In this document: piece by piece, positions 6,276 to 16,573 of the stretch
How positions within the stretch are numbered: the stretch's first letter is position 1
How the letters are laid out: every line of letters begins with the position of its first letter
Virus record (IMG/VR): IMGVR_UViG_3300020437_000020
Span: 1-37,418 of that record
Strand: one strand, 5' to 3'
DNA: 37,418 nt
DNA from: a virus
Notes under the pieces: model-generated
Databases searched by the model: none
What the model was told of the DNA's origin: nothing
The model's input: only the letters and a program-made list of their open reading frames with translations
Position numbers and translations under genes: made by a program

Positions 6276-7555
6276 ACACCGAATTTCAAAAAATTAAAAT
6301 TGCTGTAATTGGAACAGGAACAGGTGGTTCTCTTCAGATTCTTCAATTTTCTCATCAATTAAATTTTGACTATTTTGAGGTTGATTGGATCTATGATCCA
6401 GATACTCCCATCTTTGGAATTGGAGAAGCAACTACACCTCATATTCCTCACATATTTGCAAAGGCAAAATTTACTACTGATATGATTAGTACTGATTTAA
6501 AGGGTACTATTAAATATGGAGTCAAGTTTTTTAATTGGGGAAAGAAAAATTATAAATTTGTACATGATTTTGGGTGTGGTCAATATGGTGTTCATATGGA
6601 TACAAGTGCTCTAAGTCAGTTTACATTAAAACATGTAGAAAAACTTAAAGGAACTAACATTAAAGTTATTCCTGAAAAGGTAGACACCATCAAATCTTTT
6701 CCTAGTGGATGTGTTGTCAATGGACGTAATTATAATTTTGTTGTTGATTGTAGTGGTTATGAACCTTTATTATATAAAGATGAGTACATAGATTCTGAGA
6801 TCCCTACTGTTGATTCAGCAGTTATTTACAGGAGAATGAAACCTGGTAAATGGAATCATACTGTTCACTTTGCTCATGAGAATGGTTGGATGTTTGGTAT
6901 TCCTTTGAGAGATCGTCAAACTTGGGGATATACTTTTAGTAGTAAATTTACCACAGAAGAAGAAGCAAGAGAAGGACTACAAAAACTGATGCCAGATGAA
7001 GATGTTTCTACAGCAAGATACGTTACTTGGAAACCTAGGTTTGCATCTTTTTTAATTGATGATAATGGTGTTTATGCTAGAAATGGAAATGCTGCAGGAT
7101 TTATGGAACCTCTACAAAGTCTTTCTGGTCTTCATACAGAACAAATTACTTCAATCATATGTGACTATGTAAATGATGATTGTTCTAAACAATTAGCAAA
7201 TGAAGCTGTTATCTCTTCTGAAAAGGAATGGTTAGAAGGTTTAGCATATCATTATCAAATGGGATCTGCTTTTGATACTCCATTCTGGAATGATGTTTCA
7301 GAAAGAGCAAGAGAGTTCTTAAAAGCAAAACAGTGTTCTGAAGATGATATTGAAGATATCGAAAAAGAAAATCCTAAAGACATTGAAAGACTTTCACTAG
7401 GTTGCTTTGCAACTCATGATTTGCTACAATTGTCTTATGGTTTAGATACCAAAACTAAAGATATTCTTTCTTCTTGGAAATTTGCTGACTGGGATTCTTA
7501 TGGTACAGAGTCATTCTGGGGTTCTCAAAATAGTATTGAGGATTATTTAAAATGA
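6272..7555 (+). CDS. Flavin-dependent halogenase (tryptophan-halogenase family)
   Basis: The 427-residue protein belongs to the flavin-dependent halogenase family, which uses FADH2, oxygen and a halide to halogenate aromatic substrates. The dinucleotide motif GTGTGG is at 14-19 and the conserved GEATTPH at 51-57. K81 in TIKYGVKF fits the active-site lysine that forms the haloamine or guides hypohalous acid. The WxWxIP signature appears as W206-M-F-G-I-P211 with Phe for the second Trp. GNAAGFMEPLQS near 270 is the flavin/chloride-loop motif with the conserved Glu. A marine cyanophage homologue, VirX1 of phage Syn10, has been characterised as an iodinating halogenase; I infer relatedness without an alignment. 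Four-base overlaps join it to gp55 and gp47. Substrate is unknown. Confidence 0.88.
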   Translation: MNTEFQKIKIAVIGTGTGGSLQILQFSHQLNFDYFEVDWIYDPDTPIFGIGEATTPHIPHIFAKAKFTTDMISTDLKGTIKYGVKFFNWGKKNYKFVHDFGCGQYGVHMDTSALSQFTLKHVEKLKGTNIKVIPEKVDTIKSFPSGCVVNGRNYNFVVDCSGYEPLLYKDEYIDSEIPTVDSAVIYRRMKPGKWNHTVHFAHENGWMFGIPLRDRQTWGYTFSSKFTTEEEAREGLQKLMPDEDVSTARYVTWKPRFASFLIDDNGVYARNGNAAGFMEPLQSLSGLHTEQITSIICDYVNDDCSKQLANEAVISSEKEWLEGLAYHYQMGSAFDTPFWNDVSERAREFLKAKQCSEDDIEDIEKENPKDIERLSLGCFATHDLLQLSYGLDTKTKDILSSWKFADWDSYGTESFWGSQNSIEDYLK

Positions 7556-8595
7556 AAGTAGCAGTAATTACTGATCAACACTTTGGTGCTCGTAAGAATT
7601 CTCAAACTTTTCATAATTATTTTTTAGATTTTTATAATGAGGTTTTCTTTCCAGAACTAGAGAAACGTAAGATTACAACAATCATTGACATGGGTGATAC
7701 ATTTGACAATCGCCGTGGCATTGATTTCTGGGCACTTGATTGGGCAAAGAAAAACTATTATGATCGTCTTGCTAAGATGGGAATTGAAGTACATACGATC
7801 GTTGGTAACCATACCGCTTATTACAAAAATACAAATGATTTAACAAGTGTTGGATTATTTTTAAGAGAGTATGACAATGTAAAAATTTATCCAGATCCTC
7901 AAGAAGTAAGTATTGGTGGTCGTGATATTTTATTTTTACCTTGGGTTAATAAAGAAAACGAAAAAGAAAGTTTTGAATGTATTAAGAATACATCATCTAA
8001 ACTTGCAATGGGACACCTTGAACTCAAAGGATTTAAAGTTAATCATCATGTTGTTATGGAGCATGGTAGTATTGACGTTGACATTCTTAACAAGTTTGAT
8101 AAGGTATTCTCTGGACATTTTCATACAAGATCAAATAATGGAACTGTCTACTACCTAGGTAACCCTTATGAGATTTATTGGAATGATGTAAATGATAATC
8201 GTGGTTTTCATATCCTTGATCTGGATACCCTAGAAACCACTGCTATCAATAATCCCTTTTCGATGTATAAGCACATCTATTATGAGGATACCCCTAGACA
8301 AACTTTTAACTTTAGTAACTATAAAAATAAAATTGTTAAAGTTATTGTTAGAAAGAAGAGTAGTGAAAAGGATTTTGAAAAGTTCATTGACAAACTGCTC
8401 TCAGTAAATGTTTATGATCTTAAGGTTGTTGAAAACTTTGAGATGATAGATGCTGAAAACATCCAGATTGAAGAATCTGAAAATACTATTTCCATTCTTA
8501 GTAAGTATATCGAAGAGTCTGAAGGTGATTTTGATAAGTCTAACCTGAAGAAACTTATTAATGAGATATATAATGAAGCATGCGAAATAGCCTAA
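7552..8595 (+). CDS. 47: gp47 recombination endonuclease subunit (Mre11/SbcD-like)
   Basis: gp47 is the nuclease half of the T4 gp46/gp47 complex that resects DNA ends for recombination-dependent replication. Metallophosphoesterase motifs appear in order: DQHFG (8-12), GDTFDNR (about 45-51), GNHTAYY (about 85-91), GHLELKG and SGHFH (near 180-190). These supply the Asp and His ligands for two Mn ions. Length of 347 residues matches T4 gp47 (339). The partner gp46 follows after one small gene. The start overlaps the halogenase stop as ATGA. Confidence 0.95.
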   Translation: MKVAVITDQHFGARKNSQTFHNYFLDFYNEVFFPELEKRKITTIIDMGDTFDNRRGIDFWALDWAKKNYYDRLAKMGIEVHTIVGNHTAYYKNTNDLTSVGLFLREYDNVKIYPDPQEVSIGGRDILFLPWVNKENEKESFECIKNTSSKLAMGHLELKGFKVNHHVVMEHGSIDVDILNKFDKVFSGHFHTRSNNGTVYYLGNPYEIYWNDVNDNRGFHILDLDTLETTAINNPFSMYKHIYYEDTPRQTFNFSNYKNKIVKVIVRKKSSEKDFEKFIDKLLSVNVYDLKVVENFEMIDAENIQIEESENTISILSKYIEESEGDFDKSNLKKLINEIYNEACEIA

Positions 8596-8880
8596 ATGTT
8601 CCTTTTGGTCAACCAAGAAGAAACCGCCGTCGATAACGGGGCTTATTGTGTCTTCGACAAACAAGGGAAAAAAATACTATTTCTTTTTGAAGAGGTTGAC
8701 GACGCACAAAGATATGCTATAATGTTAAATGACTTTGCAGATACCGAAGTAGAACCAATTGAAATAGACGAAGAACCCGCTATAAAAGCTTGTGAGCATC
8801 ATGGTTACAAGTACACTATTATATCTCCCAATGACATTGTGATCCTTCCTTCTCATTATGATATCGTTTCAGACAATTAA
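8596..8880 (+). CDS. DUF3110-like small protein
   Basis: This 94-residue protein lies between gp47 and gp46. It resembles the cyanobacterial and plastid DUF3110 family: an N-terminal FLLVNQEE strand in place of the VLLFNAxTE type, then ILFLFEEVDDAQRYAIML (the FExEDDAxRFAxxL signature, about 28-45), then acidic VEPIEIDEE and a Cys plus GY close to the end. The function of the family is unknown. Its presence points to a cyanobacterial host and possible gene capture. The ATG directly follows the gp47 stop, and the 3' end overlaps gp46 by 23 bases. A promoter candidate lies inside it (8696-8723). Confidence 0.6.
   Translation: MFLLVNQEETAVDNGAYCVFDKQGKKILFLFEEVDDAQRYAIMLNDFADTEVEPIEIDEEPAIKACEHHGYKYTIISPNDIVILPSHYDIVSDN
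8696..8723 (+). promoter_or_regulatory. Possible internal promoter upstream of gp46
   Basis: TTGACG (8696-8701), a 16-nt spacer and TATAAT (8718-8723) preceded by TG (extended -10) lie inside the DUF3110-like coding sequence, about 135 bases before gp46. The match is good, but the codons also encode conserved residues of that protein, so chance is possible. Confidence 0.35.
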
Positions 8881-10567
8881 ATGGAAAAACTTTCTCTCTA
8901 CTGGAAATCAATTTACTGAAATAAATTTTCAAAAAAGTGATACTACCTTAATTATTGGCACAAATGGTGCAGGTAAATCCACTGTTTTGGATGCACTTTG
9001 TTACGGTCTTTTTAATAAACCATTCAGAAAGATCTACAAATCTCAATTAGTTAATACAATTAATGAAAAAGATTGTATGGTTGAGGTTGAGTTTTCTATT
9101 GGAAGTAGACAGTATCTTGTCAGAAGGGGAATGAAACCTTCTGTCTTTGAGATACACCAGAACGGTAAATGTTTAGATCAACTTGCAAACGCAGTAGATC
9201 AACAAAAGTATCTGGAACAAAATATTTTAAAACTTAACTTTAAGTCTTTTACTCAGATAGTCATTCTAGGTAGTAGTTCTTTCGTTCCTTTTATGCAATT
9301 GAATGCACCAGGACGTAGGGAAGTCATTGAAGATATCCTTGACATTAAAATCTTTTCTTCAATGAATGAAGTGGTTAAAACTAAACTTAGAGGTATTAGA
9401 GAAAATGTTAAAGTCCTTGATCTTAAGAAAGAGAATCTTACTGATAAAATCTCTATGCAGAAAAACTTTATCAAGGAACTTGAGGAACAGGGACAAGAAA
9501 GAATTAAGAAAAAGAAGAATACTCTTAAGGAATTGGTCGTTGAGAATGAGGAGTTGTTAGAAAGCAATGAGGTTAAAAATAAAGAATTGTTAACAATTTC
9601 TAACAAAATGACCGATGTATCAAATGCAACAACGAACCTCAAGAAGCTAGGTACTTTGAAAGGTCGGGTATCTAATAAAGTATCAACCGCAACCACTGAC
9701 CTCAAGTTCTTTAAAGAAAATACGGTTTGCCCAACCTGTACTCAGGACATAGAAGAAGAGTTTAGATTAAATAGAATTGTTGATGCTCAAACTAAACTAG
9801 ATGAGTTATCCAATGGTCTTGATGATCTACTGGAAACCATAAAAACGGAAGAGAACAGAGAGCGTCAGTTTAATGAACTATCAAAGGAGGTAACTAGACT
9901 CACACATGAAATTTCTAACAATAATATTAGAATATCTGGGATTCATAAACAATCCAAGAATCTGGGAAACGAAATTCAAACTATTACCAGTAACTTACAG
10001 AACAAAAATTCTGAACATGAGAAATTAGAAACTTTTAAGCAAGATCTAGAGTCTTCTTACAATAAAATAACAGAACAAAAAACTAAAGAACGTGATTATG
10101 ACTTCGTGTATTCCCTTCTTAAGGATGGTGGTGTAAAAACAAAGATCATCAAAAAGTATCTGCCACTTATTAATCAGCAGATCAATAGGTATCTACAGAT
10201 GATGGACTTTTACATCAATTTCACCCTTGACGAGGAATTTAACGAGAGCGTAAAGTCTCCTATCCATGAGGACTTTTCATACGCTTCATTTTCTGAAGGT
10301 GAGAAAATGCGGATCGACTTAGCACTACTTTTTACATGGAGGGAGGTAGCACGATTTAAAAACTCAACTAACACAAATCTACTAATCATGGACGAGGTGT
10401 TTGACAGTTCACTGGATACTTTCGGTACAGATGAGTTTATGAAAATTATTAGATACGTTCTTAAAGGAGCAAACATTTTCATCATCTCACACAAAACTGA
10501 ACTACTTGACAAATTTTCAGCAACAATTAAATTTGAAAAGATCAAGGGATTCAGTCACCTACTATAA
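8858..10567 (+). CDS. 46: gp46 recombination endonuclease subunit (Rad50/SbcC-like)
   Basis: gp46 is the ATPase partner of gp47 in end resection. The 569-residue SMC-type layout is complete. An N-terminal Walker A GTNGAGKST sits near 34-42. Two long coiled-coil arms flank the zinc hook C291-P-T-C294, which dimerises complexes through a shared Zn ion. A signature motif SFSEGEKMRIDLAL, a Walker B LLIMDEVFDSSLD and a switch His in ISHK come near the C-terminus. T4 gp46 is 560 residues. The start overlaps the DUF3110-like gene by 23 bases, and the stop overlaps the next small ORF as TAATG. Confidence 0.95.
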   Translation: MISFQTIKWKNFLSTGNQFTEINFQKSDTTLIIGTNGAGKSTVLDALCYGLFNKPFRKIYKSQLVNTINEKDCMVEVEFSIGSRQYLVRRGMKPSVFEIHQNGKCLDQLANAVDQQKYLEQNILKLNFKSFTQIVILGSSSFVPFMQLNAPGRREVIEDILDIKIFSSMNEVVKTKLRGIRENVKVLDLKKENLTDKISMQKNFIKELEEQGQERIKKKKNTLKELVVENEELLESNEVKNKELLTISNKMTDVSNATTNLKKLGTLKGRVSNKVSTATTDLKFFKENTVCPTCTQDIEEEFRLNRIVDAQTKLDELSNGLDDLLETIKTEENRERQFNELSKEVTRLTHEISNNNIRISGIHKQSKNLGNEIQTITSNLQNKNSEHEKLETFKQDLESSYNKITEQKTKERDYDFVYSLLKDGGVKTKIIKKYLPLINQQINRYLQMMDFYINFTLDEEFNESVKSPIHEDFSYASFSEGEKMRIDLALLFTWREVARFKNSTNTNLLIMDEVFDSSLDTFGTDEFMKIIRYVLKGANIFIISHKTELLDKFSATIKFEKIKGFSHLL

Positions 10568-10749
10568 TGAAACTTCCAAACTGGCAACACCACTCCAAAA
10601 AAGAAAAGAAACGACACCTAAAACCACAGGCATTGCGTCAAGCAAGAAAGCGACGTGGACAGTTAATAAAGTGTCTACTCAACCGTCCCAAGGGGCGGTT
10701 TTCTCGTTATTATAGGTATATACGAAACGAACACTATGTACGCATTTAA
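10567..10749 (+). CDS. Small basic protein, hypothetical
   Basis: This is a 60-residue, strongly basic ORF (Lys, Arg and His rich, with KKEKKRH and RQARKRRG), whose ATG overlaps the gp46 stop. Such composition would suit a nucleic-acid-binding peptide. Its second half also contains a conserved promoter box, a hairpin and a -10 element for the next gene. The reading frame could therefore partly be a by-product of regulatory DNA. No family is recognised. Confidence 0.4.
   Translation: MKLPNWQHHSKKEKKRHLKPQALRQARKRRGQLIKCLLNRPKGRFSRYYRYIRNEHYVRI
10666..10713 (+). promoter_or_regulatory. Promoter with conserved upstream box
   Basis: The box ATAAAGTGTCTACT (10666-10679) is one of three near-identical copies in the window. 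Twenty-eight bases after it comes TATTAT (10708-10713), a 5/6 match to a -10 element. The expected -35 position (10685-10690, GTCCCA) is poor, which would fit activator dependence. The start would be near 10720, just ahead of the gene at 10736. Confidence 0.5.
10681..10702 (+). terminator. Hairpin inside the promoter region, weak terminator
   Basis: AACCGTCC (10681-10688) pairs with GGGCGGTT (10693-10700) over a 4-base loop, with one T-G pair. Only four T follow (10699-10702) before a C, so termination would be weak. It lies within the 60-residue ORF and between the conserved box and the -10 element, so it may also act as an operator. Confidence 0.4.
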
Positions 10750-12895
10750 TGAAGTTAAGGGACATCTTGCAAGACTCCTAGCAACAGAAAACCTTATTGT
10801 AGAAAACCGTGCAGTAGATACTGCATCATTCAACGTTGAAACTCGTACCCTTGTTTTACCACTCTGGGAAAAGGCAGAAGACATTGTATATGATCTACTA
10901 GTATCCCATGAGGTTGGACATGCTCTATACACTCCACAAGAAGAGTGGAAGATAACCTATCCACATCTTCCACAGTCTTATGTAAACATTACTGAAGATG
11001 CCCGTGTTGAGAAGTTGATGAAGCGTCGTTATGGTGGTCTTACTAAAACATTCTTCAATGGTTACAAATCACTTCATAAGCAAGACTTCTTTGAACTTGG
11101 TGAAGATAACTTAAAAAATTACAGTTTTATTGATCGTATCAATCTACATTTCAAGGTTGGTAACTTTGTTACTCTTCCTTTCAATGAAGAAGAAAAACCA
11201 TTCATTAAGAAAGTAAGTGACACAGAAACTTTTGCTGAAGCACTTAAAGTTGCTGATGAAATCTTCCAGTTTGTAAAAGAAGAGAATGAAAAAAAGGAAC
11301 AGTTATTAAAAGATTTACCTACTCCTGATAGATCTGAAGAGTCTTTTGAAGGAGGATCTACTCCTACAGAATCATCTGATGAGGAACCTACAGAAGAACA
11401 ACCTAACTCAAACGTAGAAGTTGAAGCAAAGAAAGAAGATCATAATGATGAAAAGACAGAATCTAATGTACCTAAAAGTGAGAAGACTGGTGGTTTCCAT
11501 GGAGAGCAAGAAGTAAGAACTGATGACATCTTTAATAAGAATATCTCAGAACTTAACAACAAACAGGACACCAGATCTCCTGTCTATATGGAGTTACCTA
11601 AAGTCAATATTGATAATGTTGTAATTTCTAACGAAGAGATTTACAAGACAGTAACTGACTACTGGGAAGAAGAGCAGAGACGTAATCCTGACCGCGACCT
11701 TTTTGGAATTGTAGATCAGGACTTTGCAAAATTTAAAAAATCAGCACAAAAGGAGGTAAGTTATCTTGTCAAAGAATTCGAGTGTAAAAAATCTGCTGAC
11801 GCATATGCCCGTGCTACTACTAGTCGGACTGGTATTCTCGATACAGCTTTATTACACACTTACAAATTTAATGAAGACGTGTTCAAAAAAGTCACAGTAG
11901 TTCCAGATGGTAAGAATCATGGATTGATATTTGTACTTGATTGGTCTGGTTCTATGGCATCTCAATTATTAGAAACTTTGAAGCAGATGTACAATCTCCT
12001 TTGGTTCTGTAAGAAATGTCAAATTCCTTTTGATGTTTATGCATTTACTAATGAGTACAAACTCAGGACTCGTACTATGGAGGAAATCAAGAATAAGACA
12101 AATGTTCATGAGGTAAAAACAAATGAATTCAATATTCCTGAAGAGTTCAGTATGCTCAACCTATTTACTAGTAAGGTAAGAACTGCTGAACTTAATGAAC
12201 AGATGAAATTAATTTATCGTATTGCTTCTGGATTCTCTCACAATTTCTATTCTGCAGAATACAGTTACCCTTATGCCCTTGGACTATCAGGAACTCCTTT
12301 GAATGAAGCACTAGTATGTCTTGATGGAATTATTCCTCAGTTCAAACAGCAGAACAAACTTCAGAAAGTTCACTGTATTGTTCTTACTGATGGAGAAGCA
12401 CAATGCAGTAAAATGAATTCTCTTGTTAAGAGACCTTGGGATGATGAATCACATATGGGTACTCGTGGTCTTGGTGAAAGAGTGATTCTTCGTAATCGTA
12501 AGAATGGACATTCCTATGCCTTTCCAAATTGGTGGGGAAGTCATACAAAGTGTTTCAACCGCTATATCAACGATCAATTCCCAGAAGTAAACTTGATTGG
12601 TATTCGTGTTTGTCCTACTCGTGACTTTGCCTCTTTCCTTCGTGATGGACTTGATGACTCTAACAAATATGAGGACATCTTAAATGATTGGAGAAAGAGT
12701 CGTGCTGTTTCTTTCGATGCATATGGTTACAACAGACAGTTTGCTATCGCATCAAGTGCTTTGAATAATGATACAGAGTTTGAAGTTAAAGAAGATGCAA
12801 CCAAGGCACAGATCAAGAGAGCATTTGGTAAGTCACTTAAAACTAAGAAGATGAACAAAAAGATTCTCTCAGAATTCATCTCAATGGTTGCCTAA
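10736..12895 (+). CDS. HExxH metallopeptidase-like protein with C-terminal VWA domain
   Basis: The 719-residue protein has two visible parts. The N-terminal region has H58EVGH62 and, about 25 residues on, NITEDARVE (84-92). Together these look like a zinc-peptidase core with a downstream Glu ligand. A long acidic, low-complexity linker (about 190-265) follows. The C-terminal VWA domain has the metal-site motif D402WS404GS406 and a TDGEA segment around D552. This resembles CobT, the VWA partner of the CobS AAA+ ATPase in aerobic cobaltochelatase, and MoxR-VWA pairs in general. The matching ATPase lies at 13761. A chelatase, a chaperone or a protease role are all possible; intact HEVGH favours proteolysis (inference). 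Confidence 0.75.
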   Translation: MYAFNEVKGHLARLLATENLIVENRAVDTASFNVETRTLVLPLWEKAEDIVYDLLVSHEVGHALYTPQEEWKITYPHLPQSYVNITEDARVEKLMKRRYGGLTKTFFNGYKSLHKQDFFELGEDNLKNYSFIDRINLHFKVGNFVTLPFNEEEKPFIKKVSDTETFAEALKVADEIFQFVKEENEKKEQLLKDLPTPDRSEESFEGGSTPTESSDEEPTEEQPNSNVEVEAKKEDHNDEKTESNVPKSEKTGGFHGEQEVRTDDIFNKNISELNNKQDTRSPVYMELPKVNIDNVVISNEEIYKTVTDYWEEEQRRNPDRDLFGIVDQDFAKFKKSAQKEVSYLVKEFECKKSADAYARATTSRTGILDTALLHTYKFNEDVFKKVTVVPDGKNHGLIFVLDWSGSMASQLLETLKQMYNLLWFCKKCQIPFDVYAFTNEYKLRTRTMEEIKNKTNVHEVKTNEFNIPEEFSMLNLFTSKVRTAELNEQMKLIYRIASGFSHNFYSAEYSYPYALGLSGTPLNEALVCLDGIIPQFKQQNKLQKVHCIVLTDGEAQCSKMNSLVKRPWDDESHMGTRGLGERVILRNRKNGHSYAFPNWWGSHTKCFNRYINDQFPEVNLIGIRVCPTRDFASFLRDGLDDSNKYEDILNDWRKSRAVSFDAYGYNRQFAIASSALNNDTEFEVKEDATKAQIKRAFGKSLKTKKMNKKILSEFISMVA

Positions 12896-12898
12896 ATA
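12892..12898 (+). promoter_or_regulatory. Late-type promoter element
   Basis: CTAAATA overlaps the stop of the VWA protein and lies 20 bases ahead of the next start. A TATAAT at 12905-12910 also occurs but has no -35 element. Either could start transcription of the gene at 12919. Confidence 0.4.
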
Positions 12899-12918
12899 AA
12901 ACGATATAATATAACATT

Positions 12919-13680
12919 ATGGCAACCATCTGGAGTGTGGATGAACTAGTAGAAGCATCTGCTGTCAATCCTATAGAAGAAATTGATAAAAAATATTATG
13001 AATACGGACCAGGATTTGGATACTATATCCTTAGCAATGTTTACAAAAACTTTGATAAGTTTAGAGAAGTAGTCCGATCCTGTCCAGTATATCCAAATAT
13101 TATGAGTAAACTTAATCCTTTTTATACTGGTACAGTTCCTGATCCACTAGTTGCAAAGGTAAGAGATACATTATCTACGGAGAAGTGGCACACCCCAGTT
13201 TCTTCATATATTAATTACTATCATCATTCAATCATTAATGCAACCAAAGCACAAGCATGGCCACACAGTGATAGTTTTGAAGGTAGTGGTAGAGTTTTAG
13301 TTTGTAATGGTTGGTTATCTGAACATAACCCTAAGAATAAAACTTGTTTCTATTACAATAAGAAAACTGGAAAATATACTTGGACAGAAAGGGAGTATGC
13401 AAGTGCTGTTCCTAATTGGAGAAGAAGAGCAGATAATAAATTTAGAAACTTTGTTGAGGATGATACACTGGTAAAAGTTGCGGAAGCACCAACTGAACCA
13501 GGAACATTCAGTATATATTTTAGTGATCAGATCCATGCTCCACACGTTGATTATGATGCAAAGGATGAAAGACATTCTTATGTTTTGATGTTTGGAGATA
13601 ATGCATATATGCAAGACACTGGTGGACCTGATGAGAATGCGTTGAAACCACCTAATTCAATGTCAGGTATGCTATTGTAA
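12919..13680 (+). CDS. Candidate 2OG-Fe(II) oxygenase, possibly DUF6445-like
   Basis: This 253-residue protein has no certain annotation. H116-S-D118 in WPHSDSF, followed by a strand with GRVLVCNGWL and CFYYNKKTG, then a late H206/H209 (QIHAPHVD) and R218, reproduces the HxD...H...R pattern of 2-oxoglutarate/Fe(II) dioxygenases. The order resembles the DUF6445 group, which in bacteria often occurs near flavin halogenases; this phage has one at 6272. The gene lies between the VWA protein and its AAA+ partner. Substrate is unknown. The alternative is a structural or unknown phage protein with a chance motif. Confidence 0.5.
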   Translation: MATIWSVDELVEASAVNPIEEIDKKYYEYGPGFGYYILSNVYKNFDKFREVVRSCPVYPNIMSKLNPFYTGTVPDPLVAKVRDTLSTEKWHTPVSSYINYYHHSIINATKAQAWPHSDSFEGSGRVLVCNGWLSEHNPKNKTCFYYNKKTGKYTWTEREYASAVPNWRRRADNKFRNFVEDDTLVKVAEAPTEPGTFSIYFSDQIHAPHVDYDAKDERHSYVLMFGDNAYMQDTGGPDENALKPPNSMSGMLL

Positions 13681-13687
13681 CCAGTTG

Positions 13688-13734
13688 ATAAAGTGTCCAC
13701 TGTACATTGCACTGGTGGTATCATGTATTATAAT
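13688..13734 (+). promoter_or_regulatory. Promoter with conserved upstream box
   Basis: The box ATAAAGTGTCCACT (13688-13701) is followed after 5 nt by TTGCAC (13707-13712), a 16-nt spacer and TATAAT (13729-13734). The start would be near 13741, giving a 20-nt leader for the AAA+ ATPase gene. The box sits at the same place relative to the -35 element as in the copy at 28420, which suggests a shared activator site. Confidence 0.7.
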
Positions 13735-13760
13735 ATTAATATAAATCAAATTACTTTATC

Positions 13761-15859
<2,099 letters not shown>

Positions 15860-15889
15860 CTGATCATGAAATTGAGAAAAAATTTTACT

Positions 15890-16558
15890 ATGAAACTATC
15901 CGAAAAAACAACTTCCTTGCTCAAGAACTTTTCTTCTATCAATGGTTCTATCCTAGTCAAAGAGGGGACTTCAATTAAAACTATGTCTCCCATGAAAAAT
16001 ATTCTTGCGGAAGCAGTTATTGATGAAGATATGCCAAGGGACTTTGCAATTTATGATTTGCCACAGTTCCTGAATACCATTGATTTGATGGACGGTCCTA
16101 TGCTTGATTTCACTAATGAAAATTATGTAGTTATCAAACGTGAACGCAGTAAGTTCAAGTATTGGTTCTGTGATCATACCTTAGTTCCTTCACTTCCAGA
16201 GAAACAAATTGAGTTACCTAGTAGAGATGTTTGTTTTCAACTAGAACAAGAACAACTACGTCAATTGACTCGTGCTGCTGATGTTCTTGGTCTTCCAGAT
16301 ATGTCTGCTATTGGTGATGGTAATACTATTCGACTTGTTGCTCGTGATAAGAATAATCAAACTTCTAATGATTATTCAATTGAAGTAGGAAGAACAGATA
16401 AAGAATTTGTATTTAATTTTAAAAGAGAGAATATCAAGATCATTCCAGAATCTTATGATGTTGTTATCTCTAAGAAACAACTTGCTAGTTTTAGTAACAC
16501 AAAACTAAACCTTAACTATTTTATTGCACTTGAACCAGATTCAGTCTACAACGACTAA
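15890..16558 (+). CDS. 45: gp45 DNA polymerase sliding clamp
   Basis: gp45 forms a trimeric ring that tethers gp43 to DNA. In T4 it also activates late transcription through gp55. The start MKLSEKTTSLLKNFSSIN is close to T4 gp45, which supports ATG 15890; a second ATG at 15866 would add eight residues with no family support. The length of 222 agrees with T4 (228). The conserved DFAIYDLPQFL segment near 52-62 follows a processivity-fold strand pattern. The clamp-loader gene gp44 follows after 15 bases. Confidence 0.93.
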   Translation: MKLSEKTTSLLKNFSSINGSILVKEGTSIKTMSPMKNILAEAVIDEDMPRDFAIYDLPQFLNTIDLMDGPMLDFTNENYVVIKRERSKFKYWFCDHTLVPSLPEKQIELPSRDVCFQLEQEQLRQLTRAADVLGLPDMSAIGDGNTIRLVARDKNNQTSNDYSIEVGRTDKEFVFNFKRENIKIIPESYDVVISKKQLASFSNTKLNLNYFIALEPDSVYND

Positions 16559-16573
16559 ATCTATTATTTTGTT

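Noticed and set aside
9253-9705. 150-residue minus-strand frame
   Set aside because: It is an antisense shadow of the gp46 coiled coil, with Ser/Leu/Phe-rich composition only.
12905-12910. TATAAT ahead of the oxygenase-like gene as a sigma-70 promoter
   Set aside because: No -35 match at 16-18 nt spacing; the nearby CTAAATA late element is as good an explanation.
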